Source: Gaeumannomyces sp. JS-464
Taxonomy: Eukaryota; Ascomycota; Sordariomycetes; Magnaporthales; Magnaporthaceae
NCBI GenBank assembly: GCA_002197995.1
Contig: NGZR01000001.1
Location: 13,907,501-13,971,500 of the forward strand
Direction: 5' to 3'
DNA: 64,000 nucleotides
This document shows positions 59,475 through 64,000 of the stretch, piece after piece; position 1 is the stretch's first letter; each line of letters starts with the position of its first letter. Position numbers and translations under genes: made by a program. The notes beneath the pieces are model-generated. The model saw nothing but the letters and a program-made list of their open reading frames with translations. It ran no database searches and was not told the origin of the DNA.

Positions 59475-59834
59475 ACGCGAACCAACTTTTTTTTTTCTCA
59501 TTGCATGCCCGGGCTTGCCCAGGCCGCGAAGAGGAACATGCAGGGTCATATTTGTCGTGATGCCGACGCTGCGTTGGCTGTTTTGGAGATTTTTGCGCTA
59601 GCGATGGGGAATGTCTTTGGGCGGCGTTTGTCATGTGCGCGCATGCGTGGCTGCGTCGCCAGGTCACTCCAAGTTGCAGCAGTGCACGGAGGTCGCGACA
59701 AATGGTTCGACCTCAATTGGGCTCGTTGCATTTCGCAAGCCATAGCGATAAACATCTACATAGCCTCTCGACCTAGATTCTTCGGGTATCTACCTATGTC
59801 TTCCTATCCAAGGCCTAGGTGGTGGCAATGTCGG
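59475..59834. other. convergent spacer
   Basis: Between the 3' end of U2 (plus) and the stop of the MFS transporter (minus). No feature recognised. Confidence 0.45.
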
Positions 59835-61748
59835 TCAGTATCTGGAAACGTTCGACCGAGAGCAGCGACGAGAACTCACCACAGCGAATCGGCTTCTTGC
59901 CCGGATACGCTCGCCGTACAGCACCAAGACCCACGGCACAAGCGTCAGGGCTGTCGCAATACTTCCGAGCACGATGCCAGCGTTAGGCGGCCCCAGGTTC
60001 CGAAACAGCATCCCGGTCACGAGCGGAAAGATGCCACCGAGGATATTGCGGCAGCAGCTCTGCGCCGCAAGCGCCGACGACGCGTATACCTGGTACACGT
60101 CGGCAAGATAGTTGAAGGTGGCCAGGTAAACTGAGAAGATGCCCACCGTCGCCACTCCCAGCCCCATGGTCGGACCTATCCAGTGCCAGTCGGGTCGCGA
60201 GGCGAGACCAAAGAGGAAGAGACCTGCGGGCAGCAGCGTCGCCGACAGGCAGGTGAAATAGAGGCGAGACTCGGGCGCGTCGGTCGGTAGGCGCCGGCGG
60301 AGAAAGAGCCACACGGGGGACAGTGTCGACGTCCGAGTTGGCATCCCAATTGCGGTGGCGCAGGAGCCGTTCCTGGAGGATGCTGAGGGCAGTGGCGACA
60401 ATCGAGCCGACGATCATGGCAGCGAAGACGTAGCCCGACTGCCTAATGTTCCAGCCGTACACGACCTCGAAGACGAGAGGGATGCCGCCAAAGGTCAGAT
60501 AGAGACGCCCCACGCGAACGAAACCCAGAGCGAGAAAAAGAAGACGACGGGCTCTGTGAATAGAAGGTGAAACGGCCGGGATAGCGAGATGGAGATCACC
60601 TTGCCGATCGAGGCTCTCTCCTCGTCCGACTTGACCTTCCACCGGATCCGCTGGAGGGACGCCGACGCCGCCACGGACTCACGCCGCGACACGGCCTTCT
60701 CGTCGGGGCCCTCCGCTGCTTTGTCCGGCATCCCTGCTTCCAAGTCCGAATCCGCCACTCCTCCTCCCCCACACGACAGCGCCAAAGAGTCCTCGATCCA
60801 GACACCGTAGTAGCCCTGCTTCTCCATCTCCTCGTACCACTTGTTCAACGCTCGAGCCTTGCGCGACAGCAGGATGGAGCCGCGGCTCTCCTTGAACAGC
60901 ACTACCAGCGCGACCATGAGCACGGCCGCGGCGATGACCTGGTGCCAAAAGACCCACCTCCAGGCGCCGCGGGCGCTCCTGCCCGCGATCTCGGCGCCGA
61001 CCATGGGCCCCAGGCCGGTGCCGACGAGGACGGCACCGCTAAAGAGGGCCATCGGGGTGTTGCGCTCCTCGGCGCGCCACATGTCAGCGATGACGCCGCC
61101 GACCATGGTGCTGAAGACGGAGCCGCCGACGCCCGTCAGCAAGCGCGCGGCCAGCATGGCGGCCAGCGACCGGGCGGCGCCGCACGCGGCCTGGAAGCCG
61201 ACGAAGACGACGCCCGACGCCACGAAGACGGGGTACCGCCCGTTGATCTCGGACAGCGGCGCCAGCACCATGGGCGCGAGGGCGAAGCCGAAGCAGAAGG
61301 TCGTGATCCCCGCCAGCACAGCCAGGTGCGACGTCGAGGCCTCGCCCGTGCCCTCGTCGGACAGGTCGCCAGCAATGCCGCGCGCCGGCGGGGCGTACGA
61401 GCCGGCCGTGTAGGCCGTCAGGAGGGTGGCGATGCACGACAGGAACAGCATCAGGTTCTTGCGACGGCGCGGCCAGTGCAGCGGGTTGGCGAAGCGGCTC
61501 AGGTCCGGCGCCGGCGGAGCGGGCGGCTGGTCGTCCCGGCGAGGGGCGGTATCGGGGACCGGGAGTGGGGTGTCGAAGGTCATGTAGAGGTTGATGATCT
61601 CGGTACTGGCATCGACGGCCTCCCTCGCTGACGAGGCCATCGTCCGCCCACCCTCAAGGCTGGTCATCCCCTCCTGCTGGGCATGGCCGCTGTGGACGGC
61701 AATATCATCCCGAGAGGGGTTCGTGTGCCCGCTGGCACTGGAAATCAT
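59835..61748 (-). CDS. MFS drug:H+ antiporter (DHA1-type), two compensating frameshifts
   Basis: An apparently intronless gene of about 637 residues. Membrane segments follow an N-terminal cytosolic region of about 95 residues: LMLFLSCIATLLTAYTAGSY, FGFALAPMVLAPLSEINGRYPVF (motif A region), AARLLTGVGGSVFSTMVGGVIAD, FSGAVLVGTGLGPMVG (motif C of drug/H+ antiporters) and WRWVFWHQVIAAAVLMVALVVLF. After a long charged central loop come EPVVFFFSLWVSFAWG, LTFGGIPLVFEVVYGW, TCLSATLLPAGLFLFGLAS and a C-terminal pair. It should export small molecules across the plasma membrane. Near 60505 one base is missing (WG then LYLTFGG), and near 60322 one is extra (DANSDV then LSPVWLFLRR), so the 180 bases between lie in another frame. 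The last residues are uncertain: a GTGAGT near 59877 may open a short terminal intron. Confidence 0.8.
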
Positions 61749-63369
61749 TCGATCTCGGGAAGTTGTCCGACATCAACGACTGGGAAGGCAAGTTAAAGGT
61801 ACTAGGGAACTGGTATGAAGGCTTACTGCAGGTATGCTCGCTCTTTCTTGATCTGTGATCCGCATCGGAGCAAGCGACCTGGCCGGAATTTGATGGGGGA
61901 GCCTGGCTATTTAGCATCGCCCACAAATAAGACTTCTCCACCTGTACAGCGTAGCGAGAGTTCAAGCTTCATATCGCCACGCTTGTTGGCTGTGCCAAAA
62001 TGGAGGTTTGATGGGTCCACCAGGGCTGCCGTCGGCTGCGGGAATAGACGGGGACAGCGGCACAGTTCCTCCCGGCCGGACACGTTCCAAGAACCGGGGT
62101 TTGCGCAAATCTTCGTCATACTTGGAGTGGTATGTTGTATTCTGCTATCCCCTCCCCTGCTGTGCTCCCCTTTCGCTTGAGATCGATCTTACCTGCACAC
62201 ATACTCGTCCACGTAAGAGGATAGGGGGGGGATCCCATCTCGCCAAGAGGGGCGGCCTCGTCTAGATTAGCCCTTGCCCAGCCGCTGGGCGGATGTAGAC
62301 GGCCGGGGGGAGATACCCAGATGTACTTTGGGCATCTAGAACGCGACGCCGAGGAAGCGTTTCGTCGAAGGATTCGTCCAGTGGGCCACGAGCCAACCGT
62401 TCCGCTGGAGCGAGGGCCCAACGCAGCTGGGATGGAATGGCGAGTTGCCCGACAAGCGGGCAAATCCGCTTTATTCCCGGGGCTGGCCTTCCTGGGCAGT
62501 TATCTTCCATCCTGGCTGGGACGTAGCGCCAAGCTCGCCTGTTGAGCTGCGGGTTAGAAAATACAGCCTAGTCGGGAAAGTCGTGCTGAGGCGGTGTACG
62601 GAGAATGGAGCATGCAGCGAGGTGAGAGGTGTGATGGTTGGTTCTTCGGAGGACGGGGATGGCAGGCTATCCCAAACCCCTAGCGCCGTCCACCGCGCAC
62701 GCCCGAAGCATTCCCGGTTTGAGCACTTGGCTAAGGGACAGCGACAGTGGCTGCCGTCGACCCGAAGTCCGGATAATTCGCCTATTTGAATTCCACTCGG
62801 TGAACATTTCCCCTCCCCCTTCCCTGTCCTCTTGGCCGCTCGCAGCATAGCGGGATTAGCACCGGAGAGGCAGCGGGAAAAGCTTGGTGTTGGTGAATTA
62901 CAGGGCCGTTTGTGTCGGGCGGGCGGCGACGGCCGTGATTCACGCCTGTGAACCGAAGAGCATGGGCCTATTTTCGATTTTTTTTCGGCTGCGCATTTTG
63001 ACGAAAGCGTCTGTATGGCGAACATTCCAAGCTTGCTGAACTGCGGCGGCTGAAGCCGAGGCTAAATCGAAAGTGCGTGAGGGGACCACCGGGTGCTGTG
63101 GCTTCTGGTCTCTTCAGGGGCAGGCCGCGCTGCCGGTTAAAAGTCGGCCTATGTACAGTAGAGACCCGCGCGCGACTCACTGCAAACTAAAATTCTTGTT
63201 GCCCCACCATCAATGACGACAGACTTGAACAGCCTTGACTCTGACGACGCGCACTGGCGATCAAAAGATTTTATAACAAACGGCGACTGCGTGATTCGAT
63301 TCACGACCTCCGAGCTGGCGAGATAGCCTCGAAATCTACACCGAGAAGCCCCACAAGAGAAGAGGCAAG
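61749..63369. other. divergent intergenic region
   Basis: Head-to-head spacer between the MFS transporter (minus) and the PBDC1-type gene (plus), so both promoters should lie here. No gene, RNA or repeat recognised. Confidence 0.45.
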
Positions 63370-64000
63370 ATGGTCCAGACGTTCGGCCCTGAGCCGCCAC
63401 CGGGGATGCGCCCCGCGCCCGCAAGCTTCGATGCGGAGAATGCGCCGAACCACGAAGGCGTAAGTCGGCAGCGCGCCCAACCGAACCTCTGGGGAGTGAC
63501 CGTATCTAACGGGCGATAAACAGATTGAGATGGCATTTGCGCAGAAAGGTTCGTTTTCGCATATCTGATACCCTCGATACCTTCCCATTTTGCCCCGCGC
63601 CCAACCAACCCCGCCTTTCGCGACGCGCCGCGCCTGCAACCCGGCTGGATGGTGACAAGGCCGCAAGCTAGGAGGAACACGGGGGTGGCCTAGGGGAGGC
63701 TTCACCTAAAAGACATAGCGGCTGACACGCTTGGTACCTGTCGCGCAGTCATTCAGCACATGGAGACGTACTGGAAGATCCTGAAGAACAAGCGAGGTTC
63801 TCAGCTCCGCCTCACAAAGATGGACGACCAGATATACGAGCACCTCAAGGCCGACTTCCCCGAGCTCGACCCGGCAGAGGACATAGTGGAGGACAAGCTG
63901 AAGAGCAAGGAGGGCAAGGAGAGGTGGCGGAAATTCATGATGGCGTACGAGAAGAAGGTGGAGGATTTCAACTTTGGCACAATGCTGCGTCTCAGCCCCA
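63370..64000 (+). CDS. PBDC1 / YPL225W-type protein (eEF1A chaperone), 3' end outside the window
   Basis: Exons 63370-63459, 63524-63548 and 63749 to the window edge, with GTAAGT and GTTCGT donors. The spliced product starts MVQTFGPEPPPGMRPAPAS and continues with IEMAFAQKVIQHMETYWKIL, LTKMDDQIYEHLKADFPEL and WRKFMMAYEKKVEDFNFGTM. The last motif is diagnostic of the PBDC1 family (once called polysaccharide biosynthesis domain protein; yeast YPL225W). The yeast protein has been described as a ribosome-associated chaperone for newly made eEF1A. The frame is still open at base 64000, so the C-terminus is missing. Confidence 0.88.

Noticed and set aside
59397..60134. 245-codon plus-strand open frame
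   Set aside because: It begins inside the U2 RNA and ends antisense to the MFS transporter; no family resemblance.
63280..63315. GTGATTCGATTCAC hairpin resembling a tRNA T arm
   Set aside because: The loop has the wrong size for a T arm and no cloverleaf can be drawn upstream.

Overview
The window is nuclear DNA of a filamentous ascomycete (Pezizomycotina, most likely a Sordariomycete). Genes are GC-rich and broken by short GT-AG introns (about 60-130 nt, with CTAAC/CTGAC-like branch sites). Families such as the maltose-permease MFS group, UVE1, NOP9, Zn(II)2Cys6 regulators, PKS-NRPS hybrids and Kex2-processed small secreted proteins support this. Species cannot be named from the sequence alone.

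Layout, left to right. 0.4-6.6 kb: a secreted LVIVD-repeat protein and a ten-exon maltose-type sugar transporter, both on the minus strand. 9-12 kb: a Zn(II)2Cys6 transcription factor whose zinc cluster is split over three exons. 14.4-15.5 kb: myo-inositol oxygenase. 16.3-18.7 kb: UV-damage endonuclease UVE1 (minus). 20.5-22.3 kb: a PLP-dependent group II decarboxylase. 22.6-25.0 kb: the ribosome-biogenesis factor NOP9. 28.9-31.5 kb: an orphan 858-residue protein built from two kinds of internal repeat. 33.5-36.3 kb: an FAD monooxygenase fused to a multi-pass membrane domain. 36.8-37.6 kb: a small secreted protein. 38.7-43.0 kb and 45.5-49.7 kb: two decayed remnants of PKS-NRPS megasynthases flanking an intact secreted SET-domain gene. 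50.3-51.7 kb: a Ser/Thr-rich secreted protein. 52.8-53.7 kb: a GNAT acetyltransferase. 57.8-58.2 kb: a 10-cysteine secreted peptide precursor. 59.3-59.5 kb: the U2 spliceosomal RNA gene. 59.8-61.7 kb: an MFS drug transporter. 63.4 kb to the end: the start of a PBDC1/YPL225W-type eEF1A chaperone gene.

Two points colour the whole annotation. First, at least eight otherwise well-conserved reading frames carry a single-base insertion or deletion, often in a short G/C run (near 1273, 4553, 11788, 14651, 37374, 50688, 60322 and 60505). Neighbouring genes of similar length are clean. Base-calling error in the assembly is the simplest explanation, so I annotate these as genes with a frameshift rather than as pseudogenes. 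Second, the 33-50 kb stretch looks like the wreck of a secondary-metabolite cluster: the flavin monooxygenase-membrane fusion is intact, while the two megasynthase remnants carry stops, deletions and lost domains, and one contains a 43-base poly(C) tract.

Housekeeping functions (U2 RNA, NOP9, UVE1, PBDC1-type chaperone) thus sit among metabolic (inositol and sugar uptake), secreted and secondary-metabolism genes. I see no CRISPR array, tRNA, rRNA or intact transposon.
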